Of a DNA stretch of 34,348 nt, positions 20,361 through 30,762 are shown in pieces. The notes under the pieces were generated by a model, which worked only from the letters and a program-made list of their open reading frames with translations, was not told where the DNA came from and did no database searches. Position 1 is the first letter of the stretch. Each line of letters begins with the position of its first letter. A program made the position numbers and the translations under genes. Source of the stretch: Thoreauomyces humboldtii (lineage: Eukaryota; Chytridiomycota; Chytridiomycetes; Spizellomycetales; Powellomycetaceae); the NCBI GenBank assembly GCA_027596035.1, contig JADGJA010000169.1:1-34348 (forward strand), read 5' to 3'.

Positions 20361-23300
20361 TTGACCTCACGCGAATGGCGCGAAGGACTTTCCACCGAGC
20401 TAAATGCAACCAACCAGCGAACTGCCTGCCTCTCTCCATCTCCTTCTAATACCAAAGTGGCTGCCTCGGTGACAAACACCGTAGCTGCCGCCGCTGCTCT
20501 GCGCAAGTCTGCGGGCGTCCAGGAGCTGCTAGGCATTCGTGAACGCGAGTTGCGCGACATTTATGCAGCGCTCGAGCAGCGCAATTTGGAAAAGGAAGCT
20601 CACGTAAAAACCCTTCGCGCACTCTTTGCATACATCACTCCCGGCTAAAAAATGTATTGATAGTGTCATAGTCTCGAGGAACGGTTGAAGGCCCTGCAAG
20701 ATGATTTCTTCTACAACATCGGCCTACTGGAAGATCGTGATCGGGAGCTCGAGCGATATGATTCCATGACGGAAGGCTTGACCACCGATATCCACGACCG
20801 GTAATCCATCCTCATTGTCTCTCGACCACACCTTCAGCTTTCTCATACTCCCACGATGTAGAGAAGCAAAGATCTCAGACCTCAAAGTCCTCCTGAACGA
20901 GAAAACGAGCGAACTTGCTAACTTCCGGAGTCTGTTGTGCTCCCAAGAGCAGCAGCATCATGACGAGATTCACAAAATGCAAAGGGAAAAGGAGGTGAGG
21001 CGTTTTGTGGATGGCTGCAGCAAGGCGTAACCGTGCAAGCTGACTTTTAACGAGTAGGCAGAGCAGCAGCATGTGGAGGATAAATTCGTTGCGCTCACAG
21101 AAGAGCATGAGCTTGAACAATCAGATCTCAAGCTTCAGATCAAAAGAGTGCTTCAGGAAAAGCAAATAGAGCGGTACGGGGATGCCTCAAGTTCCTGGAC
21201 ACGATTGCGATGGTTGAACTAACACCACGTTGGCTGAGTATGCTCAGTGAGATCCAGAGCGTAGAGATGGATCAACTTAAGCGCTCGCACGAGGCTGCCT
21301 TGCGATCTATGAAGCAGGAGCATGGTCACCTCCTTGTTGCGGCCGATCATGCCGTTTCCTGCGCTACGACGGAACTTCAAACTGTCAAGCTGGCAAAGGA
21401 TGGCCTTGAAGCTAAATATCAGGCGGAACTGAGAGCGAACGAGTATATCGTGTCGGTGTCCATTCCGGAAGCCGAGAGATCTTGATGCTTACCATAATCC
21501 GGCCGCAGAGCATTGGATAAAAAGCTGCAGCAATTGGAGTGGAAGATGCTAGATACCCAGAAAGCCTCAGCAAACCAGATCGTAGAACTTGAGGAGACGC
21601 TTCGAAAGGTGAGCACGAAACTTGTTTCAAGGCTTCATACTTAGCAATGACCCTGAAACAGTACTACACGCTCAGACTGAACAGGCCGCAGAAGACGCTC
21701 GCAAGCTGTTTGAACAGGCGCAGTCAAAGTTGAATCTGGAATACGAAGAAAGCAAGAAGGTGCGGGACGCGGACGTTTGTTCAGATTTTGTATGAACCAT
21801 GTGGCTGACGACTTCTTCCCTATAGACCCTGCTCCATGGCACTGCCGTTGAAGCTAACAAAGCAGTCGTTTTGGCGCAGCATCTTGCAGCTGCATCGGAG
21901 CAGCTGGCGCTTCAACAAACCGAGAACACAAAGACCGTCAGCGGACTGCAAGCTCAGCTGTTGGAAAAGGATGAGGAAGTTCGCCGTCTGCAATCAAATA
22001 CTTCGACGGAAAGGTCCGAGGTAAACCGCTTCGTGCAGCAGCATCGGCAGGAGGTAATGCCAAGCTACCTCGTCCTTTGGCCGTATAAGATCAATCCTAA
22101 CGTTACACCGCACCTGTAAGCTGATGCAGAGGGACGATCAAATCACCGGCCAGCAGGAATACATTTCCAAATTGGAGCAGGAGCTTGCCGAGCGGTGCAC
22201 GGACTGTGAATCTATGCAACATGAAATCGGAAGTCTGGCCGCCAGAAATCAACAGCTAGAACAAACGATAGTTCAACGTAAGGACTTTCGGACACGAGCG
22301 GAGTTAGCGTTCGCCGCTGACAATAGCTGCAGTCAATTTGGAAGCAGAGCGAAAAGTTGCAGTTGCCTATAGAAAGAAGAATGGGGAGCAGACGGATGTG
22401 GTCAGGTCGCTCGTGGCGGCTAAAGATGCAGCCGACGCGCAAGTCAAGGTGAGGATCAAACTACAAGAAAATCGAAAGTTCTGTATTAGTTGTTTACCAA
22501 TAAGGCTCTCAGGTCCTGCGCTCCAAGTTGCAGTCACTATCACATAAAAGGTCGCACTCTGCGGCGGAATTACTGGAGGTACGAATATCAGGAATTAGAT
22601 CAGTCGGATAGAGAAGGGCCTGACATAGCGCAACAGGCTAGCGACGGTCGGCGCGCCGTATCCACACCGCCGATGCCGCATGGTGTAGATGGCACGCCAG
22701 GTGAATGGGGCGGTCCACCTTTCGCGTCGGAATTGAGTTATTGCCAGGATAATACTCACCTGCAAACCGAGGTAGGTGATTTCGACTACTTGCAGATCTG
22801 TTCTGTAGCTCATATATGTCCTCTATGTAGAATGCTCGCCTGATCGGTATCATACAGCAGATGCGGCATGACATGGAAACCATGCAAAATTCCATTGTGC
22901 CGCCTACAAGAGCACAGTTTGGCCAGACGTCAAATCATGATTTTCGGCAGCAGCTTGCGCCGTTACATTCCCGCATCGCCGACCTCGAAAGCTCCCTCGA
23001 CCAGAAACAGAGCATCATCGACCATCTTCTTCAACAACAGGAGAAGATGTATCGACAGCTGGACGGTCGTGATGTGGAGGGAAGTGGAGCGAACGCGGAA
23101 CTATGGTCCGAAAATCAAGGGTGTCGGCAACGGTGCGCGGTTTTGGCAGCTGATGTGCAGCGCATGACGCGCGAACGAGCCACGTTGCTGGATATGAGCA
23201 ACGCATTGAAGGCGGAAGTACGATTTTGGTCAGATAAAATGGAGAACAGAGAGGAAGTTGGGACACAGAGTAAGCTTTTATCTCCAGTCTCGTTCCGCTC

Positions 23301-23605
23301 GCCCTGCCAGAACTAACGCATTGGTCGTTTCCGCGACGATAGCTATGTCTTTCCATGACGGTCGAACAATGCGTTATAAGGCTCTCGATAATCCGTCTAT
23401 CCTTCAAATGGCCAGCCGACCCGTGAAGCAGAGCGCGCGCGCGACGCAGAGCCAGAAAGAAGCGCAGGAACGCCTGGCCGCTAACCGGCGCGCCTCGTCT
23501 CCGCCGCCCGGAGTAAATGCTGACGATCCCGAACAAGATAAACGGAGGCTCAGAGCCCGGGGTGTTCGGAACTGGAATCATAGGAGCGACGGCGAGGATG
23601 CCTGA
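20361..23605 (+). CDS. CCDC57-like centriolar coiled-coil protein (many short exons; start unresolved)
   Basis: A long coiled-coil protein is split into at least ten short exons. The second part (about 20673-20802) reads LEERLKALQDDFFYN then LEDRDRELERYD, nearly the same as the conserved N-terminal block of animal CCDC57, a centriolar-satellite/centrosomal protein linked to ciliogenesis. Later parts continue the heptads: EAKISDLKVLLNEKTSEL (20860-20994), EEHELEQSDLKLQIKRV (21059-21173), VEMDQLKRSHEAALRSM (about 21260), then blocks near 21685, 21880, 22130 and 22861-23270. The last exon (about 23342-23605) ends WNHRSDGEDA. The first coding block (VQELLGIRERELRDIYAALE, about 20515-20600) has no in-frame ATG, so a small upstream exon is likely, and its donor could not be fixed. 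The left coordinate is only the limit of that open frame. Homology is clear for the N-terminal block; the rest could be any coiled coil. Confidence 0.7.
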
Positions 23606-23867
23606 TAAGCGGGGCCGCTGGGTGTGTTTTTGAATGCATAGGCAGGAGCTTCCGTTGCAGCACGTTATGCACATCCAAACCCATTTGAGCGGTGGGGGGC
23701 GGCTAGCTTTGATACTTTGGTCGTAATTGCCTGTACCAACTTGCTTGCACGGACACAATCTATAGGCACTGTCAAAACGCTGCAAAGCGGCCGGCGGGCC
23801 AGTGGGGCCAGCCAGCGGCTCGTTTTCAAACCTGACTCCTACCCCAAATTCAGGAATTGCCCACATC

Positions 23868-24136
23868 ATGCTGAGCGAACATCCTGATACCGATGAGTTC
23901 TTGACACTGCTCGAACAGCAGAAGGCGAGCGCGCTCGCGTCCAAGGTGTAGTCGGCAAGGGCAGGAAATCAGGTTTATAGCGTTAACCAACTTTGCTCCA
24001 CCTACAGGCAAAGACCGGCCTGCCGTTACCTGCTCACATGAAGAAGCGGCGCTCCGTCCTTGAGTACGAAGGTCGGGTGGCCTTTGCTAGCATCGCGAGA
24101 CAAGATGCGTTGAAACGGAAGAGTCTAGAGTCTTGA
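23868..24136 (+). CDS. Small 68-residue basic protein, two exons, overlapping the next start codon
   Basis: Exons 23868-23945 and 24008-24136 flank a 62-nt intron that begins GTGTAG, has a branch-like TTAAC and ends CTACAG, all in phase 0. The product begins MLSEHPDTDEFLTLLEQQ and continues with a basic helix-rich part (GLPLPAHMKKRRSVLEYEG, RQDALKRKSLES). Its stop codon (24134-24136) shares its last base with the ATG of the TPR-SET gene (TTGATGG). A normal intron and a balanced composition argue for a real protein. I do not recognise the family. It could also be a spliced upstream reading frame on the TPR-SET mRNA, with termination coupled to reinitiation. Confidence 0.5.
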
Positions 24137-26151
24137 TGGCGACGACGATAATCGGGGATGCATATGCGCCCTGCTCGAAACCGGTCTCTGAGCTCTCACC
24201 CACCACGCTCAGTCAACTTCGCTTGGAAACGCATCACCGAGGGAAGGTCCTCGTGGTGCGCACAGTGGTGCCGTCGTTCCGAGTCCAGTCGGTGCAGACC
24301 GTTGTGGTCGACGCGAACGATGACGCACAAATGTTAGCCGTATATAACCTGCTGGATTCGATTCCCACCGACGTTGTGCTGCCGCACGACACCATCCTGG
24401 CCATCAAAGAACCCTACTTCAAGCTGGCTGCCGGGGAAGGCGCTCTTATACGCATCGACCACCCGTCCGATATGGTGGTGTTGAAGGACGACGATGAGCT
24501 GGTGCCCTCACCCCTTCGCAAGAAGAGGCAGATCGAATCGGCCAGCGAGTACAAGGATGCCGGAAACTTGGCTTTCAAGAGGGCCGACTACTACACGGCG
24601 GCGACAGCTTACACGGATGCCCTGGACTCGGCAAGCGGCAAGACATCTGACCTTACCTACACACTTCATCGCAATCGCGCAAGTGTTCATCTTCGCTTGG
24701 GGCGCTGGGAGCTGGTGCTCGAGGATGCACTGGCTGCCGTCATAGTACCTCCGGATGACGAAAGTTCGTCAGAAGCTAGGAGCGCGAACTCCAAGGCGTT
24801 CTTCCGAGCCGGGCGTGCAGAATATGAGCTCAGAGCCTTCGGCAAGGCTAAAGAATACTTTGCGCAAGCTCTCAAGCTCGCTCCCGGTGACAAAGACTGC
24901 TTGGCGGAACTACGACGCTCCATCGCACGCCTGATTGAATCGGAAAAGGGCATCTATGACTTCGCACGCATGAAGTAATCTTGTCTCCCCGAAGTTTCCC
25001 GCCTCGATCATGCCTCTTACCTGGAAAATGCGGTCATCTCTGCCGCCGGTTCGCGTGGGCGGGGACTTTTTGCCGCCTAGGACATCAAGGCCGGGGAGAT
25101 CATCTTTGTCGAGAAGGCATTTGCTGTCGCTTTCGGATTGGAAGACGTCAAGGCTCAAACAACGTACGTTATCATGAATATCGGTACGGACCGAATACAG
25201 ATGAGATCGCAGGCCTCCCTCCTGCGGAACATTGTTGACAAGACATTGTACAATCCCGGGATCGCAAGTCAATACATCAACCTTTTCGACGGAGGTTACT
25301 CCGGCAGCAAGGACAGCAAAGTCGTTGACGGGAAAGTTGTTCTCGACCTGTTTCAACTCCAGCAAATCTCGGAATTTAACGCCTTCAGCACAAGTAGCAG
25401 CACAAGTAGTGGCACGAATGCCACTTCAGGATCTGGGATCTGGATCCATGGCGCTCATGCCAACCACTCCTGCCTGGCTAATGACCTCCAAATATTCATT
25501 GGCGATATGATGATTGTTACCGCCGTCGTCGGCATTAAGAAAGGCGAGGAGATTTGTCTGGCTTCTGTGCAACCCGAATCCCCCCTCCGGGATATTTTGG
25601 CGAAGAACTGGAAGTTCACATGCGATTGCGATCTCTGCGTTGCAGACTCCCAAGTTTCCGCAATCATCCGCGCACGACGCAAGCAGCTGATGAAGGAAGC
25701 TCGCGCCTTCTGCACCTCAAACCGGCTCGATCGTCAGACCATGTCCTCGCCACTCTCGCCTGCCAAAATCAAGCAAGCTCAGAAGCTTCGGACTGCGTTG
25801 TCGTCCACGTACGACCCCAAGATATACAAGGACGTCGCTACGCCGGGTTGCAGTTACATCGACTTGTGGATATGCCAAGCCTTCACCACGACTCTTGCCC
25901 TTGCGAAAGTTCTACAAGCAACAAGCACCATGCTTCGTTCCCTGGGGTATGAAGTGGTTTCGAACAAGATACTTCGCCTCAAGGGAACCATTCAAAGCGA
26001 GGGAATTGTGCACGGCGCGTGTTATGCAGAATCCGCTTCCCGAGCTATGGGAATGATCGACGAGGAGAAAGTGTATGGGTCGCTGGCTAGGGAGATGTAC
26101 TGCATACTGTACGGGAGCTTGTTGGGCTTCGAGGAGAAGTACGGGATATAG
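24136..26151 (+). pseudogene. TPR and SET domain protein with two in-frame stop codons
   Basis: One continuous frame of about 672 codons, interrupted by TAA at 24976-24978 and TAG at 25078-25080. The N-terminal part (RLETHHRGKVLVVRTV, ILAIKEPYFKLAAGEGALI) and TPRs (ASEYKDAGNLAFKRADYYT through AKEYFAQALKLAPGD) match a widespread fungal TPR-SET family of putative lysine methyltransferases. Between the stops lies conserved sequence (VSRLDHASYLENAV, GSRGRGLFAA), and after the TAG comes DIKAGEIIFVEKAFA. Further on are HGAHANHSCLAND (NHSC motif), GEEICLASV and the cysteine cluster CDCDLC. So the stops fall inside what should be one protein. Removing them by splicing fails: the only GT..AG spans either break the frame or delete the GRG motif. 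Both stops are one C-to-T change from Gln codons (others possible). All other genes here use TAA/TAG/TGA as stops, so a changed code is unlikely. Confidence 0.7.
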
Positions 26152-26493
26152 CTTGGCGTAATTCTGAGCGTTTGACTAGGTCGAGGGGCGAATACATGAG
26201 TAAGCTTGAACTAGCAACCCCAACGAACCCTCGCTTCTCAGATCCCAGACGTGGGATCGCTGATCGCCACATGTCTTGACAGATCCCAGACGTGGGATCG
26301 CACATATCTTGACGGAGTGCTGCATCCTTTGTTTTTGACAGGTGGTTTATGGTTGCCGCCTCCCTCGTCTTTCTGTTCCCCTCCTCGCCCGTTCCCCTTC
26401 GCTTGCCCACCGAGCCTACGCATCCTCAAGCCTTCTCATAACCGGTCTCAGACCACCGAGTCGGACGGCCAACTGTATATCAACAAACAAGCA
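26152..26493. promoter_or_regulatory. PABP 5' flank with paired palindromic repeats
   Basis: 342 nt between the TPR-SET stop and the PABP ATG. It contains the two copies of the GATCCCA..TGGGATC palindrome (listed separately), then a pyrimidine-rich stretch (26340-26440) ahead of the start codon, typical of highly expressed fungal promoters. The leader just before the ATG is A-rich (CAACAAACAAGCA). No long poly(A) tract of the kind used by mammalian PABP for autoregulation is present. Confidence 0.5.
26241..26299. repeat. Two direct copies of an 18-nt palindrome upstream of PABP
   Basis: GATCCCAGACGTGGGATC occurs at 26241-26258 and again at 26282-26299, 41 nt apart (about four helical turns). 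Each copy has a 7-nt inverted arm pair (GATCCCA/TGGGATC) around GACG, and each is followed at similar spacing by TCTTGAC. The identical spacer words show a tandem duplication of a roughly 41-nt unit. A dimeric transcription-factor site is plausible; the factor is unknown. Confidence 0.75.
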
Positions 26494-28872
26494 ATGGCAG
26501 CCACTGTAGCTCCAGAGTCGTCCACCTCGAGCATGGAGCGTGAAGACTCAAAGTCAGCGACCCTATCTGAAACCGATCAGGCTTCCGAAGGGGTCTCAAC
26601 GAAGCTGGATGTTCCCAAAGTCGCGGATGAGCTCGAAAGCTCGACGGTGGATCTGAAGGATCCTACTGCTGCCCCTGCGGACGACATGCCCACGTCGGTG
26701 GCTGCAGCCGCCGCAGAAGCTGCCGTGGCTGCGTACCAGCCGGCCCCATCCACTTACCCAGCCATCGGTCCTCCCGCGAGTGCCACTGCTGCTGCTTCTG
26801 CGCCTGTAACCTCGGCCAATGCAAGCTTGTACATCGGCGATCTTGGTAAGTACCTCCCTCAACCCGACAGCCTTTCCCACGCTTTCGAGGATTCTTGCTC
26901 ACGCCGTTCATGCTACCAGACGGATCGGTCACGGAGGCTCAGCTCTTCGAAGTCTTCAATTCAGTCGGGCCCGTGGCCAGCATACGCGTGTGCAGGGATG
27001 CTGTCACCCGTCGCTCGCTCGGATACGGATACGTCAATTTTCAAGCCGTGGCAGATGCAGAGCGGGCTTTGACAGCTCTCAACTACGCTTTGCTCAAAGA
27101 CCGCCCCGTGAGAATCATGTGGTCGCAACGAGACCCTTCGACCCGGAAGATAGGAACAGGCAACATCTTCATCAAGAACCTGGATCCTCTCATCGACACG
27201 AGGGCGCTTCACGAGACGTTCTCGGCGTTCGGACCTATCCTCAGTTGCAAAGTGGCCATGGATGGAGAGACCTCGCGTGGATACGGCTTTGTCCATTTCG
27301 AAGGTAACTTTCCTCGGAGCTCGTTGGTGACAGATAATACAACTTGCACTCACGTCAGCGATGGTTTATAGACATTGAGACCGCAGAGCAAGCAATTAGT
27401 CAAGTCAATGGCATGCTTCTCAACGAGCGCAAAGTGTGCGTATCATCGCAAGCGACAAAGTTTTGCCTCACAGGTACACTGCTTACTGTTTCCTGAACTT
27501 GCCTTCCAGATATGTGGGTCATCATACTCCCAGAAAGGAGCGCATGTCCAAGGTTGAGGAGATGAAAGCAAACTACACGAACGTGTACGTGAAAAACCTC
27601 GCCGACAGTATCGACCACGACCGGATGCTTCGAACCTTCGGAGAGTTTGGGCAAGTCACGTCCGCCGTGCTATGCAAAGACAGCGACGGGAAGTCACGCG
27701 GATTCGGATTCGTCAACTTCTCAAGCCATGGGGAAGCTCGGAACGCTGTCCAAAACCTCCACGAAAAGGAGGTCGATGGAAAGCAACTCTACGTTGGAAG
27801 GGCGCAAAAGAAGGCAGAGCGAGAGGCCGAGCTTCGTCGCAAGTTCCAGCAAGTTCGAGAGGAAAAGCTCATCAAGTTCCAGGGGGTCAACCTTTACGTC
27901 AAAAACTTGGACAACTCTATTGACGACGAAAAGCTCAGACAGGAGTTTGCCGTTTATGGAGTCATCGCGTCTACAAAAGTCATGCGGGACGACAAGACGG
28001 GAATGTCGCGGGGATTTGGCTTTGTCTGCTTCAACTCACCAGAAGAAGCAACCAGAGCCGTCACGGACATGAACGGTCGCATGATAGCTGGGAAACCGAT
28101 CTACGTTGCCCTAGCTCAACGAAAGGAAATTCGTCATCAACAGCTCGCGGCCCAGATGCAGCAGCGGCACTTGGTTCGAATGCAACAGGCCGTGGGCGGC
28201 ATGGGATACGGTGCACAGGTTTTCTATCCTCCTTCCGGTCATCCCAACCAACGCCCGCCTCAGCTGTTTTACCCTCCTCATATGGGACCTCGACCTCCTC
28301 GATGGGCACAGCAAGGCCCTATCGCTCCAGGTCAGCCGCTGCTCCCCTACCCGACAGGTGGTCAGCTACCTCAGTTCGTGGCATCGCAAGGTGCCCAGGG
28401 TTTAGCTCGCACTCAGCGGCCGATGGCAAACCCACGCGGACAGTTCCCTCTTCAATCAGGATTGGGTCCTAACCTCGCTATGATGAACCTGCCCGGAGGA
28501 CGTGGAATTGGGCGCGGAAGCAACGGTAGCGGTGGCCGTGGCGGTTTCAAATACATCGCAAGCGCTAGGAACGCTCCCCCTCAGTTCGCCAACAGCGCAC
28601 CTCACGTTCCAGGACCACCGGCTGGCAAGGCTCCCATCGTCAACTCCAAGATGCTGGCGGACATGCCACCCGAGAAACAGAAACGAATGCTCGGAGAAAG
28701 CCTTTTCCCGATTGTTCAAAGGATGACGCCCCACGCCGGCAAGGTCACAGGCATGCTGCTCGAGATGGATCAAAGCGAGTTGCTTCATCTTCTTGAGGAC
28801 GGCGCTGCCCTGAAGAGCAAGGTGGTTGAAGCTGTTTCCGTCTTGGACGAGCATCTGATCGCTCCATACTAA
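26494..28872 (+). CDS. PAB1: Poly(A)-binding protein, Pab1/PABPC type
   Basis: Exons 26494-26845, 26920-27303, 27372-27435 and 27510-28872 give 720 residues. It binds mRNA poly(A) tails through four RRMs and links them to translation initiation and deadenylation. The N-terminal 110 residues are acidic then Ala/Pro-rich. RRM1 starts ASLYIGDL and has GYGYVNF; RRM2 has GNIFIKNL and [12 protein letters not shown]3 has TNVYVKNL and [11 protein letters not shown]4 has VNLYVKNLD and RGFGFVCF. A Pro/Gln/Gly-rich linker with an RGRG-type patch follows. The C-terminal PABC (MLLE) domain is complete ([31 protein letters not shown]), the docking surface for PAM2 peptides. Introns split RRM1 after GDL and RRM2 near its end. 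The short exon 3 (64 nt) carries the end of RRM2. It converges on the LRRC23-like gene. Confidence 0.96.
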
Positions 28873-29162
28873 GACAAGGTCGCGTGAGGCCACGCTTCCC
28901 TCTCCATCTTGGAGGCGCATGATCTTCCCGTTTCTTTCCATGCGTGCTGCCCGCGTTTCAGGTTTCCAGCGTATGCCAGCGTATTCCACATTTCTCTAGT
29001 TTCATATCCCAAACAAAATTACCTGCAAACTCTTACAAACGAGCACTTGGCTATTCCTCGCAGACCGAGGAGCAAGAACGCAAGCTGTAACGGTACTGAT
29101 CAATCGGACGGCATGTTTCTTTTGTTGAACAAGAGAAAGCGTAGGTGTATATCCAGAGCAGT

Positions 29163-30554
29163 CTAGTCGTCGTCACCAGGTTCTTCATCCTGAAGATAAC
29201 ACGTCAGTCTGAGCTCCTGACCTTGGCCTGGATTTCATGTTCGGAGGCGCCAATCAAACCTTATCGTGCTCATCTTCGTCTCCATCGTCTTGTTCGCCTC
29301 CTTCGCCCTCCACGGCAGATTTGCCAGCAGTATCCGGATCGCTCTTCTCCACCATCTGAATCTTGTATGCGCTCGCTTCTTCGCGCTCGTCGTCGGTGAT
29401 GGGATCCTTGTCCAACCTGTCGAGCTTGGCAAGTCGCGCGAGGACCTCGAGTCGGTACGTCGAATGCGAGCAGATCGGATTATCTGGGGGCAGAAGTTCG
29501 AAGGGATCAGACCTAAGATCAGTAGAATGGAGCATCGCGAAAAAAACAAAAAAAAAAGAGGCCATCTCACCTGAGAGGACTAGAATCTTGAGTGTGTTTA
29601 TGTGCGCAAGATGATCGATCTCGGCTGACGAGTGGATGTTGTTTCCTCTGGAGGGTTCAAAGGTTTAGATGACTCGATTGCTTCCGCAAACTTCGACGGC
29701 AGCCCTATCCGGGTTTTTTCGAGCAGTGATTTCAACCTTACCGAAGGTTCAGGTACACCAACCCCGTCAACCCCTTTCCGTCAGATCCGCCCACACCCGC
29801 CAAGCTCTCCAGACCGCACTCGCGAAGATGCAAGACTTGCAACTGCGATTTGTCGTCCAGGTCCACGTTCGTGAGCTTTCCGATGGGGTTGTTGGAAAGG
29901 TACAGCTTCTGCAGTTTTGGTGTTTTAAGGGGCACGGCGGATTCCAACGTGTTGCGAGTGACGCTGAGATGGAGCAGGGAGGAGAACTCTGGGAGAGCCA
30001 GACTCGATAACGCATTGTCTGAACACAATGCGGGCAAGGCGTTAGATGCGAATAGGTCTGCGAATGCGGTCTCTGTCGAAAAACCCCGAGGAAGTGCCAT
30101 CCGTTCCTTTACCATCCAGATTCAGAAACCCGCACAGCGGCCATCCAGGCACGTCCCACTCCCTGATGGTATTCGCCTTCATATCCACGTTCTGCAGCCA
30201 CTTCAGGTTGCTCAGCTCCTGTCCTACTCGTTCTATTCGGTTGCCGTGCAGGTCGGCGCTAAGGAGGAACTCGAGCTGAGCAAGAGGTGTGACGTCGCGG
30301 ATGTGGTTTTGCGACAGGTCGAGGTAGCGCAGATGAGGATAGGTCTTCAAGATGGATATGTCGGTTATGCCGGACGAGACGAGGTTGAGTTGAGTGTAGG
30401 CGTGCGAGAGACCGTTGCCGGTCCTGGATAGGAGGGAGATGGCAGGAGTGATCATGCTGACTGTGAGAGGGTTGTCCGGAACGGGCGCTTCGGACTCTAA
30501 GCTATCCCCGCCGCCCCTTCCATGATGAGATGTGTCTTCGTCGGGCTCTGACAT
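29163..30554 (-). CDS. LRRC23-like leucine-rich-repeat protein of flagellar radial spokes
   Basis: Start is ATG 30554 (MSEPDEDTSHHG). The frame is open to 30743, but no earlier start looks better. The N-terminus LLSRTGNGLSHAY followed by ITDISILKTYPHLRYLDLS matches animal LRRC23 (CKTGNGLAHAY...HLRY), a radial-spoke-associated axonemal protein needed for sperm motility. LRRs continue through LQNVDMKANTI, LLHLSVTRNTL, LQKLYLSNNPI and LQVLHLREC, closing with the cap LSDNPICSHSTYRLEVLARL and LDRLDKDPITDDER. The tail is acidic. Introns fit at 30112-30058 (or a 40-nt version), near 29736-29662, near 29572-29500 and possibly a last 70-nt one. Without the last intron the stop is at 29254; with it the product ends EEPGDDD at 29163. 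SDS22-type proteins are the alternative, but the TGNGL block favours LRRC23. Confidence 0.8.
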
Positions 30555-30762
30555 TGTTGAGCTGCGATGCTTTTCCAAAAGAACCGTCAGGGAATGGGAG
30601 TTGGCAAAATGGGCGGTGCGACGCGTCGAAAGTCTCGAAAGTAACTGTACCGGTAAATCAACTCTGGCTGTCGAAAACAGACGGGGCTGCTCGAACGAAC
30701 CAAGCAAGATGTACACGCGCTGCAGAACGCTACGAAGCCTCATGATAGTTTAGAAGTGGAGA

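Noticed and set aside
24975..25080. 106-nt intron (GTAATC..CCTAG) removing both TPR-SET stops
   Set aside because: Its length is not a multiple of three, so the SET frame would be lost, and it would delete the conserved GRG segment.
24136..26151. Alternative genetic code (TAA/TAG as Gln) to explain the TPR-SET stops
   Set aside because: NOP9, TSR3, RPD3-type, PABP and other genes end at TAA or TAG exactly where their families end, so the standard code is in use.
29537..29560. A-rich run near 29540 as a poly(A) or retroposition scar
   Set aside because: It falls in an intron of the LRRC23-like gene, read as a T-rich tract on the coding strand, which is normal intron composition.
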